DNA from: Smittium mucronatum
Lineage: Eukaryota; Kickxellomycota; Harpellomycetes; Harpellales; Legeriomycetaceae
Length of the DNA: 16,659 nucleotides
Direction of reading: 5' to 3'
Assembly (NCBI GenBank): GCA_001953115.1
Contig: LSSL01001473.1
Location: 7,915-24,573, forward strand
In this document: positions 1 through 7,944 of the stretch, in pieces
Layout: the number at the start of each line of letters is the position of its first letter
How positions within the stretch are numbered: the first letter of the stretch is position 1
Program-made: the position numbers and the translations under genes
Notes under the pieces: generated by a model
The model's database searches: none
What the model was told of the DNA's origin: nothing
Seen by the model: only the letters and a program-made list of their open reading frames with translations

Positions 1-29
<29 letters not shown>
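1..29. repeat. Poly-G homopolymer at window edge
   Basis: The first 29 bases are all G. In a sequence with about 10% G this cannot be chance. It is either a true poly(dG)/poly(dC) tract whose full length is cut by the window edge, or a sequencing or assembly artefact at a contig end. A second internal G12 run (12662-12673) and a C7 run (11954-11960) make a biological origin at least possible. Confidence 0.9.
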
Positions 30-31
<2 letters not shown>

Positions 32-390
32 TTCACAGTTTTGGAAGTATTTATAAACTATAATTTTTGAAACATCAATATGTTGTGTTCCGTATTATAT
101 TAATGGGATTCAGTTAATGTATATATTTTTTATTTTTAGTTATAAAAGTTTGCAATTAAATAGACTTAACCAGTTTTTTGTTATCTAAAGCCAGAAAAAA
201 ATCATTTGTGAAGTGAAAGAGGCCCCATTTTATATGAAAATAAGCACAAATAAGCTATCAGAAAAAATCAGCTGTAATTTATTAAATTAAGTATTTTAGA
301 AGTAGTTTGTTCTTATTTTTGTGGTAATAAAAAGTATTTTTTTACAAATTTATCAACAAAAATAATTATATAATTGGTAAAAACCTTCAA

Positions 391-560
391 TGCCCCTCAA
401 ATATAGAGCAAACAGGACCTTTTTATATCCATCTAAAGCCACCGTTCATACGTGTCTACCCCATTGATTGAATCTCAGATTTGGTCATGAAGCTTTAACT
501 GTATAGATAGTTTCACTCGCATACTTTCATTACCATATCCACCCAAAGATCGCTATAAAA
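391..560. other. GC-elevated island, possible gene relic
   Basis: GC is about 38% here (65 of 170 bases) against under 20% in the flanks. Coding sequence in this window (2368-4605) is also GC-richer than its surroundings, so a decayed exon is one explanation. On the minus strand several short frames read like protein and follow one another with frame changes and in-frame stops. An example is a 30-codon frame ending near 357 that includes DGYKKVLFALYLRGIEGFYQ. The plus strand also has short open frames here, so strand and identity are unresolved. It could equally be a fossil repeat. Confidence 0.3.
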
Positions 561-1529
561 TCCATACTTTTGTAATACCTAAATATCTTCCTCTCTGATC
601 TTAAAAGAAAATTTTAATAAAATACCCTTTATAAAACAACTTTGTAAATAATCTATTGTTTTTTTTAATACGTTTTCTGATTTGCTGAAAACATAACATG
701 TAAAACCGCAAAATAACCATTTCTTATTGGTTCATATATTTTCTATAAAGCTTTTTGTATAGGTTTATTTAAACATCAACACAAAAACTTAAATATAAAT
801 TTATGTTGTAAAGTTAACCCTCAATAATCGTATATTTTATATTTTCATTAATTTGAAACGAGAAAAAATGAAAAAAATAAATATACATTCAATAATTGAC
901 TTTACTCATAAATATTTATCGACTAGAATGTTATAATACGCTATATATTATTCTTTCTGATAAAAAACATGTTGAATACAAATAGTAGAAAAATTAAAAC
1001 ATTATATTTTACATTTATTGTAACAAAAAGATTCTTTAAATTGAAAAAATGATTAAAATAAAAAACAAAAGAAGAAGATGCCCAAATTGATATATATCAA
1101 AGATGAAGATTGATTGGAATGAATCATGGAGAAAGTGTTTCAAAAGATGCTAAAAATTATGGAGTGGGAATGATTAACTTTAGATAATATATATGTTTTA
1201 GGAATTTATTAAAAAAATATTTTAAATTATAAAAGCAAAATTTAAAAAGTGAAATTCTTATCAAAAATTTCTTCACTACATTCTCCTCTACCATTCTAAC
1301 AACTCCATAACTCGTGGGTATCTCTTCAATTATAATATTGAAAGACTAAACTCTGAATCTCAGCTTTTTTGAAAACACAATTTTCAATCTATGATTTGGC
1401 AGTTTCTGATAATACCTTATTATTTATGTTGCCGGTATATTTCTGAATCTAATTATATTTAGGTTCTTCTTAAAGTTTTCGGGATATTTTCAAAAGAAAC
1501 ACGTTGAAACCCGTGACTTTTTTTTTGTG

Positions 1530-1544
1530 TCTAATCAGATTAGA
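1530..1544. repeat. 15-bp near-perfect palindrome
   Basis: The sequence is TCTAATC-A-GATTAGA, two perfect 7-bp arms around a single A. It lies in AT-rich non-coding DNA with no gene near enough to suggest a role. It may be a protein-binding site or chance. Confidence 0.5.
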
Positions 1545-2256
1545 GTAGAAATAAATAAGATATTTTTAAGAATTGTAAATTCATTTAATCGCGTATAATT
1601 CAACCAGATTTGATCAAAAATTTCTGTGTCATCAGTTTTTAAAAAGAAGTAAAAATATAGATACTGAGATTATTTTTTTTTCATGAAGAAGTATGGTTTA
1701 TCATTTTTAATCTAATTAAAATATTCAAGATTTTATTAGCCATTGATATTAATAAATCAAAAAAATGATTTTTCATATCAATATATTTTTAGTATTAGAA
1801 CCTAGTTTATCCCACTATCACACTCATCTTAAGCCATAAACATGTCGTAATCAAATTTATAGGAATGATTTCATTGATAAAAAGTATAAATAATCAAGGA
1901 TAGTCATTAAGAGAACTTGAAAAAATTCTTACAAAAACTGGAATTTTCAATTTTCATTTGATTTCTCTGAATATTGTGTTTTTGTTAATTTTATTTGAAA
2001 TTAAAATTCTAATAAAAATAAATGTCTCTTATGAATCCCAAATTTTGAAAACTCGGTATCTGATTTTTTTTAAAGTATTTTAATTGTTTTTCTATTGGTA
2101 TCTATTCAATGAATTAAAAAAATTTACTAAAATATTAATCATAATACGACCATTTTTTTAATAAAATATACAAGTATAATTTAAAATAAATATTTACAAC
2201 ACATCCAAAAAAAAAGGCAATACTAATGAATTCCTAGAAATACCAGCAATTCATTA

Positions 2257-2270
2257 TTTATTTATTTATT
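2257..2270 (-). terminator. Overlapping AATAAA poly(A) signals
   Basis: Read on the minus strand, this is three overlapping AATAAA hexamers (plus-strand TTTATT at 2257, 2261 and 2265). The cluster begins 98 bp after the stop codon at 2368-2370. That position and orientation suit cleavage and polyadenylation of the dynamin-like transcript. In AT-rich DNA single hexamers are common, so the support is the triple cluster and its placement. Confidence 0.45.
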
Positions 2271-2367
2271 GATTATAATTAAATTTGTAGATTTTTTTTA
2301 GAAATTTAATTAAAATTTTCTTCAAAAAGGAAGACAACCGATGATTCAAAGAAAAGATAAATTGATT

Positions 2368-3900
2368 TTAATCTTTTAAAAGATTCTTAATTTCTAGACT
2401 GCTATCCTTTAAAAAGTCTAGCATATAAACAACATTCTGTTTAGAAAATGATAGCTCGTTTGTACTTCTATAGACGATATCCTTATGAAAATCAAACTCA
2501 AACACCAAAAAATTGAGTAATTTCATTTTGATTTTATCTGAAAAAAATTTTGAGCACAAATATGCAAATATAGGATGTTTTAGGACTCTTAAAACGCCCA
2601 TTTTATTTGTGTAATAGTCCAACTTCTTGAATATACTTGAAGATAATCCACATGTGTTAATAACCGTGTTGTAGTTACCCAGAGGCTCATGCGATTCGAG
2701 AGTTTTAGAAAGCTTCCCTTCCTTTTTTAAATGTACTTTTATGAATTCTAAGGATTTTCTGTATATTGAATAAAAAATCAACTTAATTGAAAATTCTGAT
2801 TCCTCAACAGAGCTAGATAGATAGGTACTACAGCTGGAGGGACATCCATAAGAATCAATATCTCTTTTGGTATCACGAAATTTGTCAATCGAATTCATCG
2901 CTTCACACCATATTGTACAATACGAATTATTCATATCAAAATTTATCCTGTACCAAATAAAATCTGGATCAGAAGAAAAATTAATATTTTCAGAACTTTT
3001 AAATCCTTTTATTTTATCCATTATGTCAGATTTAGCTTTTTCAAACTTTTGCCTTTCGTTTAGATAGCAACTGAAGAATATTTTTTCCAGTTTTGAAATT
3101 AGAATTTTTGGGTAAATTTCTTCCATTTTTTTGCCATTTGTTTGGTATTCTAAGAGCTCCAGATCAGGAATCTCGGTTAAAAAGATGTTTTCAGAGCTGG
3201 AAGTAACTTCTTCCTGATATTTTTTTATAGATTCTATTACATCGATTTTTATAGAATTATAGGAACTATTTAAACTACCTTTATTTAAACCTTCGCTGAA
3301 ACATGTCTTAGAATACTGCCCATGCATACCCTTGATATAAAGAATATTATCTTCACTAATATGAAATAGTTCGTTTAAAACTCTTATAACAAAATCCTTT
3401 TTGGAATACCATTCTAGAGAAAAACTTCCGCCATTTATGGCTTTTGTTATTTTATTTTTGAATTTTGAAAGGCTGTCATTTTCTGAAAAAAAATGAAGGT
3501 AGTTTTTTTTGAGATTTACAATATGAATGTTTTCGATATTAGCATATTTCAAGTTTTCTGTATTAATGATATTTTCCGGCTTAAATTTATCCATAAACCC
3601 CCATATATTCCTGGTTATGTTGGAAATATCGATTAAAATTAGTTTGCTGCAATTATTTAGCTCTAATCTCTGCAAAAATGAAACTTCACAGTTTGAGTAT
3701 GGTTTTGCCAGGTCTTTTACAAATATAGTTAAGCAGCTCTTTAAAATATTCGAAAAAAGATCAATCTCAATCTCAGTCGAATTACTTTCCAAAGATTCCA
3801 AATCTACACAAAAAAAATCTGTTTTCAACAACTCTGAATTTTTAGACGAAGGATTTACATAGAACTTTAAAAGCTGAAAATTATTTGATTTTTTACCCAA
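2368..3900 (-). CDS. Mitofusin/dynamin-like protein, 3' part (G3 to C-terminus)
   Basis: This 510-codon frame is far longer than chance allows at this AT content. It appears to be the continuation of the 222-codon frame 3937-4605. It is in the same reading phase, and its frame is open past the ATG at 3900 up to 3936, just after the TAA at 3937-3939. That extra stretch reads FQRLELKSLGLS. The fold order matches the mitofusin/Fzo branch of dynamin GTPases. Residues 28-36 (DFFCVDLES) sit at the G3 strand. Residues 57-78 match the following strand and helix, with a charged and aromatic EVSFLQRL segment. Residues 86-98 (KLILIDISNITRN) sit at G4, and 125-130 (IHIVNL) at G5. The G3 DxPG and the G4 N/TKxD signatures are both lost. 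Residues ~241-300 are predominantly helical. The C-terminal third has only weakly hydrophobic stretches (435-453, 461-468), so no transmembrane paddle is clear. Alone, this frame lacks a P-loop, so 3900 is probably not a real start. Confidence 0.7.
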   Translation of the reverse strand: MGKKSNNFQLLKFYVNPSSKNSELLKTDFFCVDLESLESNSTEIEIDLFSNILKSCLTIFVKDLAKPYSNCEVSFLQRLELNNCSKLILIDISNITRNIWGFMDKFKPENIINTENLKYANIENIHIVNLKKNYLHFFSENDSLSKFKNKITKAINGGSFSLEWYSKKDFVIRVLNELFHISEDNILYIKGMHGQYSKTCFSEGLNKGSLNSSYNSIKIDVIESIKKYQEEVTSSSENIFLTEIPDLELLEYQTNGKKMEEIYPKILISKLEKIFFSCYLNERQKFEKAKSDIMDKIKGFKSSENINFSSDPDFIWYRINFDMNNSYCTIWCEAMNSIDKFRDTKRDIDSYGCPSSCSTYLSSSVEESEFSIKLIFYSIYRKSLEFIKVHLKKEGKLSKTLESHEPLGNYNTVINTCGLSSSIFKKLDYYTNKMGVLRVLKHPIFAYLCSKFFSDKIKMKLLNFLVFEFDFHKDIVYRSTNELSFSKQNVVYMLDFLKDSSLEIKNLLKD

Positions 3901-3923
3901 AGATAAGCCGAGCGATTTTAATT

Positions 3924-3998
3924 CTAATCTTTGGAATTAATCATATTTTTTAATATCGTACTCTTCAACACTGGGAATGCCGTGTATTTCTTCTTTAC
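3924..3998 (-). other. In-frame TAA and candidate 75-nt GT-AG intron
   Basis: The two dynamin-like frames are in one phase and are split only by TAA at 3937-3939. On the minus strand the donor AAG/GTAAAG begins at 3998 and an acceptor ATTAG ends at 3924. A branch-like GATTAAT lies shortly before the acceptor. The interval is 75 nt, a multiple of three. Removing it deletes the stop, keeps the frame, and gives a 720-aa product; reading through would give 745. Against the intron, its GC (about 31%) is no lower than that of the exons, and its translation reads like protein. Other explanations are stop-codon readthrough, a pseudogenising point mutation, or a base-call error. Confidence 0.4.
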
Positions 3999-4605
3999 CT
4001 TCATTTTGGATAAAACTCGATATTTGGGTAATATTAACCCGAGAAAAATCAACACCAACTGGTAGGATTGGGTGATTAAATATTTTATTTATTAGTATTT
4101 TTTTATCCGTTTCCTTTTCACTGATAAATATTATTCTTTGGGCATTGTTGAAAGGGAGGATCATTAATTGCTCCATTGTTTTTATATACTCGCAAATCCT
4201 TTCTATAAAAAAGTCTGAATCATTTTTTAATGTATATTTGTTTTTGCTAAAATTATTTATAGCTGTTTTATTTAGTGGTACAGGCTCAAGATGCGAATTT
4301 AAAGTGTAATATTGGTTGAAGTATTCGATTGGCGTATTTGAGTGGCAAATTTCATCATTTAACTTTTTTTGAGGATTTTTTTTAGAGACAAAATAGGGCC
4401 TGTTAGATTCAATCACTTTTTCTTCAAAAGATTTTTCAAAATGTGGCCAATCTGAATTGATTTTAAACTCCCATCTAGATTTTCTGGAAAACTCTAAATA
4501 TCTCTTAAGTATTGATATTGATTTAGATACTAGAAGTTTATATTCAGTGCCCAATGCCCCTGATTCTCTCATGAATATTTTGGATAAGATATTCTCTGAT
4601 GACAT
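3937..4605 (-). CDS. Mitofusin/dynamin-like protein, 5' part with degenerate P-loop
   Basis: This 222-codon frame starts at the ATG at 4605, with an in-frame TAG two codons upstream that limits the start. Residues ~22-60 are helical and basic, as in the segment before the GTPase domain of Fzo-type proteins. Residues 155-200 show the dynamin-family core: a hydrophobic strand (RIIFIS), a degenerate G1 loop (S162 to K169, only Lys168 kept of GxxxxGKS), then LINKIF, HPILPVGV and NIT, corresponding to the helix, the ILPVG turn and the G2 region. The family recognition rests on this block plus the matching G3-G5 order in the downstream frame. The frame ends at TAA 3937-3939 between G2 and G3, which is inside the GTPase domain. 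A protein that stopped here could not fold as a complete GTPase. Nearest alternatives are another dynamin-like subfamily (FZL or bacterial dynamin-like) rather than mitofusin itself. Confidence 0.7.
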   Translation of the reverse strand: MSSENILSKIFMRESGALGTEYKLLVSKSISILKRYLEFSRKSRWEFKINSDWPHFEKSFEEKVIESNRPYFVSKKNPQKKLNDEICHSNTPIEYFNQYYTLNSHLEPVPLNKTAINNFSKNKYTLKNDSDFFIERICEYIKTMEQLMILPFNNAQRIIFISEKETDKKILINKIFNHPILPVGVDFSRVNITQISSFIQNEGKEEIHGIPSVEEYDIKKYD

Positions 4606-4720
4606 TTCCTATTTTCTACGTTGATATGGCGCGCAGTATCCAAGAAAGAAACCTATAGGTACAGTTTATTGTAGAAAAATACCCTATATGATTTTGCAAA
4701 CCGATATATATATTCTGGGC
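4606..4720 (-). promoter_or_regulatory. Likely promoter region of the dynamin-like gene
   Basis: This segment sits immediately upstream of the ATG at 4605. It contains words rare in such AT-rich DNA: GGCGCGC at 4628-4634 (23-29 bp upstream) and the perfect 10-bp palindrome ACCTATAGGT at 4651-4660 (46-55 bp upstream). A TATA-like run (GATATATATATT) begins near 4702, about 100 bp upstream. Which element is used, and by what factor, cannot be told from the sequence. The CCTATAGGT word recurs at 15662-15670. Confidence 0.35.
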
Positions 4721-5879
4721 TTAAAATAAGGTATTTTTTAAAACTTATCAACTGGTTTTCAATTTATATCTGGAATATCCCCGATATAAAACTGAATGTA
4801 TATATTAATACCTATAAGACTTATAATTATATTTTTATAAACACGTTGGTTAATAAGCATATAATATTTTCTGTATATTAAGATGAGGTAAGGGATTTTT
4901 GATAAAAATGCCTGGAATGAATAAATTTCTGCTGTTGCAATAGAGGAGAGTGTGATACTAAAACTACTTGAGTGTATAACTTTTTTGATTGTCAAAACTT
5001 GCAGCTTCAATATTTCTATTGAATAATTCTAAATAAAAATATAATGGGTGTATTTGGTTATCTTATATATGTTTTTTGATACAGGTTAATGAATGGATAT
5101 CTCATCTAAGTTTAAATAGAATTGAAAAGTATTTAAATACATTCAGAAGAATGGCAATGAATCTAACATGAATACTCGAGTCTTTTAGAATTAAGACACG
5201 AATAGGGAAATAAAAAAGAGGTCATATTCATTGTTAGAATAAAAATCGTCTCAAAAAAATGTTTTTTTATTCAGTGATTGTCATTTTTTTCATCCTTATT
5301 AGGTTTATAAATCTATACATTTTTTTTTATCCTAATATAAAGTGACATCTTAATAAACTAAGCATATCCCAAAAAGGATAATGTGTCATTTTTTTACAAC
5401 AAAACCAATTCTTAGGAAACTGCAAAAATTATTTAAACAAATCATAAAGCCTAAAAGAGAAAATAAAACTGATGAGAAATCTTCCTGTTTGATTTTACAG
5501 TTGACACGTCGCTTTTTATTCTGGAGTTGTGACATCTTTTTGTATTATATTTCAAGGAAATTTAATCAAAAAATCTTTTAATTTTTTTTTGGTGGAAAAC
5601 TTCCTCAAAAAGATCATTACTTTTCCTGAATAGTTTATATCTCAGAATAGTAAACTCCATTTAGCTTTTGGTTTATAAGGATTGGAATTTGTTAAAAACC
5701 TGTAAGATTATAAATTTGTGATGAAACAATTAAATTTGACTAGTTTTGTGTGGGAATAATGAAATGGGTGATGTGAAGCTTAAACGTATTTTTTGAGCCA
5801 TTTCGGGCGAAAATTTCATATTTTTGAACGATTATAAATTTTGCGAACTGCTTCGATGAAACAAATTAATTGAGATTCT
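4721..5879. other. AT-rich intergenic DNA, no gene seen
   Basis: Short open frames of 66-83 codons occur on both strands but are within chance expectation and show no recognisable domain. One 66-codon basic frame (5381-5581, plus) has CCC 14-16 bases before its ATG. That is not enough to call a gene. The direct word GTGACATCT occurs at about 5342 and 5529. Confidence 0.6.
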
Positions 5880-5955
5880 AATAAAATACCAACTTTAAGT
5901 CACAAAAAAATAGACTCATAATTGATTTGCGTTAATGGGTGTCAAATTTTGCACT
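5880..5955 (+). repeat. Direct repeat flanking element A, left copy
   Basis: This is similar in the same orientation to 7396-7468, with gaps. Shared blocks are ATAAAATRCCAAC, TTAAGT and GATTKGCGTTAATKGGT followed by CAAA. The two copies lie outside the two inverted arms of element A, 73 bp from the left arm and 7 bp from the right. They are too long for a normal target-site duplication. They may be an older repeat into which the element inserted, or part of a larger composite. Confidence 0.6.
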
Positions 5956-6028
5956 TTATAATCTGAAAAATCTAAATTCAAAGAAACCAGAGAATATAAA
6001 AATTAAGTGTAAAAATGTAAATTTACCC

Positions 6029-6152
6029 GAAATCTTGCATAACCAACCCGAAATCTGATATCCATCACTAAAAACTGACACCCATCAACAAAATCTGTTA
6101 TTCGCTGCATTTTTCACCATTATAATATGAGCTTCATCACTAAAAACAATTT
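6029..6152 (+). repeat. Element A inverted arm, left
   Basis: This is the reverse complement of 7265-7388 at about 86% identity over 124 bases with no gaps. It contains the subrepeat core as ATCTG words at 10-20 bp spacing, plus TTCATCACTAAAAA at its inner end, which is perfectly conserved in both arms. Confidence 0.9.
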
Positions 6153-7264
6153 TCGATTTATTTATTGGACAAACTTTGTAAAATTCTTGCGAATCTTTCC
6201 TTTCTATGAAATTCAATAAATTCTCACTTATTCGATAAATATATGGATATGGTTTTTGATATTAATAAAGGAAACAAATTTCCAATATCCCTAAAGTTTA
6301 AATTTATCTTATAAGCATTCAAAAAAAATGGAATTAATGTAATGAAAATGTATAGAAGGATTTCAACATCTCCGTTTTTATTGCGAAGATAATTCGTGAT
6401 AATAGCTTTTTTACGTACTTGGGAGGATGAAATATCCATTTATATAGAAAAAGAACTAAAAAGATTAAGGTAATTGTACTTATCAGCATTTTCTAAAACT
6501 TTTAAATGAGTATATACATTAAATTTTTTACTATATTGATCAAGTTTTATTTTATTAATAATTGAGTCAACTTTCTAAGACTTTATAACATTTTTCTGAT
6601 CTATTACATCTAGTTTTTTACATGCTAAAACTAAATCACCACTTTTCTATATGTTGCGGCTTATTGAATATATTATACTTAGTGGTGTTTATCAGTCTTC
6701 AGACTATAATACCTTAATCAATCAACAAAAAAATGGAATAACGATTTAAATATTCTCTAAAAACTTGAAATAAATGCCAAGTACTATTAAAATACCTAGA
6801 TTGTAAATTTTTGGTGAATTTAAATTGCACCAAAATCTTTAAAAATAATTAAAACATCTATAAATTTTATGTCATTAAATGTGAAGCGATTAATAGAATG
6901 CCACAAAAGATTATATATTGCTGATAGTGGGAGCAATATGATATTTATTAAGTTATTTGGTACATATACCGTTCGATTTTGCTAAATATTTAGTTACAGG
7001 TAATATGAACTGAACCTAATTCCACTTGTATTAAATGACTAGGAACTATTTTTTTTTATGGATATAGACTTATGGTTTTATTTGGGGTTTGTTTATGTTG
7101 TAATTATGATTTTTTTAAAAAAAAAATTGCGGTGGGCTTTATCGTCTCAGCTAAGATCAAAAATCATATGCATATATTTATCAAATAATAAGGGAAATGC
7201 ATCAAATTTTCTAGAAAGGAAAGATTCACAAGAGTTTAAGAAAATTTGTTAAATAAATAAATAT
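6153..7264. other. Central region of element A, no gene
   Basis: This is AT-rich sequence between the arms. The longest frames (71 codons on minus ending at 6224, 64 codons on plus at 7058-7252) are at chance level and have no transposase or other motif. The expected DDE-type frame of an autonomous element is absent. Confidence 0.6.
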
Positions 7265-7388
7265 AAATTTTTTTTAGTGATGAAACCCAGATTTTAGTGG
7301 TCAAAAATGCAGTGAATAACAGATTTTAGTTACGAGCGTCAGATTTTAGTGATGGGTATCAGATTTCGGGCTGGTTATGCAAGATTTC
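7265..7388 (-). repeat. Element A inverted arm, right
   Basis: This is the inverted partner of 6029-6152. Its substitutions against the left arm are scattered and there are no gaps, which suggests gradual point divergence rather than a recent copy. Confidence 0.9.
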
Positions 7389-7399
7389 AGTGATGATAA
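7288..7399 (+). repeat. 20-bp tandem subrepeats in the element A arm
   Basis: Units begin with CAGATTT or CAAGATTT at 7320, 7340, 7360 and 7380, an exact 20-bp step. A 22-bp unit starts at 7288 and a 10-bp half-unit at 7310. The clearest unit is CAGATTTTAGTGATGGGTAT at 7340. Mutations differ between units, so the array is old. There are no unique spacers, so it is not a CRISPR array. Confidence 0.8.
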
Positions 7400-7468
7400 A
7401 ATGCCAACCAAAAATTAAGTGCAATCCAAAAACAAAGATTGGCGTTAATTGGTAGACAAAATCTGGGA
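7396..7468 (+). repeat. Direct repeat flanking element A, right copy
   Basis: This is the partner of 5880-5955. It lies between the right arm of element A and the left outer arm of element B, and its last ~9 bases overlap the start of the element B arm. Confidence 0.6.
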
Positions 7469-7535
7469 ATTTCCTCAAATTCTGGATACTTTGCACAGAA
7501 TCCATTTTTTATCAGCCATTTTTGTCCGCAAACTT
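7460..7535 (+). repeat. Element B outer inverted arm, left
   Basis: This is the reverse complement of 9698-9771. In the first 50 aligned bases 42 match; after a 2-base gap 18 of 24 match. Conserved blocks are CAAATTCTGGA, TTGCACA or GTGCACA, ATCCATTTTT and TGTCCGC. Confidence 0.85.
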
Positions 7536-7824
7536 TTTTTGAAATAAAAACACTGGCTATTTTTTTTCTTTTGGCTAAAACTTAACCTCGGCTATAATAA
7601 ATTTCCAATAGTGTAAATAAAAGTGATTCTTTCATCATTTCACAATGATTTTATCAAATAGATAGGGCTCATTTTGTCTCTTTCAAGACAAGTGGTTAAA
7701 TTGAAGACATCACTGTCCTATAATTATAAGTATTCGATTTAATATAAACGACAATAATTGGATAAGCCTAGTTAACCATCAAATAGAAAATGCCAACTAG
7801 CAAAAAAAATGGTAATATATTATT

Positions 7825-7944
7825 AATCTGCCAATTATAACCAAAATATGATATTTCTAAAGGAAATCCGACGTTTATTTTTGATATCTGATAATTCTGA
7901 TTTTTTCTAATAAAAATATCTGACATTTTGATTGAAAATCTGAC
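7825..7944 (+). repeat. Element B inner inverted arm, left
   Basis: This is the reverse complement of 9424-9542 at about 77% over ~120 bases with one single-base gap. On the minus strand it starts GTCAGATTTTCAATC and repeats the CAGAT core at roughly 20-bp steps. Confidence 0.85.

Larger units (their letters stand above)
30..2256. other. AT-rich intergenic DNA, no gene seen
   Basis: This 2.2-kb stretch is about 15-20% GC outside one island (391-560). All six frames are densely interrupted by stops and no open frame exceeds chance expectation. It contains a 15-bp near-palindrome (1530-1544) and many A or T runs. No RNA gene, repeat array or terminal repeat was recognised. Towards its right end it holds the likely 3' untranslated region and poly(A) signals of the minus-strand gene that begins at 4605. 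Confidence 0.7.
6029..7388. mobile_element. Foldback-like inverted-repeat element A
   Basis: This 1360-bp unit is bounded by 124-bp inverted arms (6029-6152 and 7265-7388) that align without gaps at about 86% identity (17 mismatches counted). The arms contain 20-bp tandem subrepeats, which is the architecture of foldback (FB/Galileo-type) transposons. The 1112-bp centre is AT-rich and has no frame long enough for a transposase, so the unit would be non-autonomous or decayed. No clear short target duplication was found at its ends. A hairpin-forming fossil duplication is the alternative. Confidence 0.5.

Noticed and set aside
2867..3862. Plus-strand frames of 66 and 111 codons inside the dynamin-like gene
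   Set aside because: They are antisense shadows of the 510-codon minus-strand frame.
3937..3939. Alternative genetic code with TAA as glutamine
   Set aside because: Glutamine is otherwise encoded by CAA/CAG throughout the joined frame, and only one TAA and no TAG occur in 745 codons. An AT-rich genome that used TAA as sense would be expected to use it often.
5381..5581. 66-codon basic plus-strand frame with CCC upstream of its ATG
   Set aside because: A CCC shortly before the start is reminiscent of some microsporidian genes, but length and composition do not exceed chance and there is no homology signal.
7288..7399. CRISPR-like array
   Set aside because: The 20-bp units are contiguous and degenerate with no conserved repeat/unique spacer alternation, and the array has an inverted partner 1.2 kb away.
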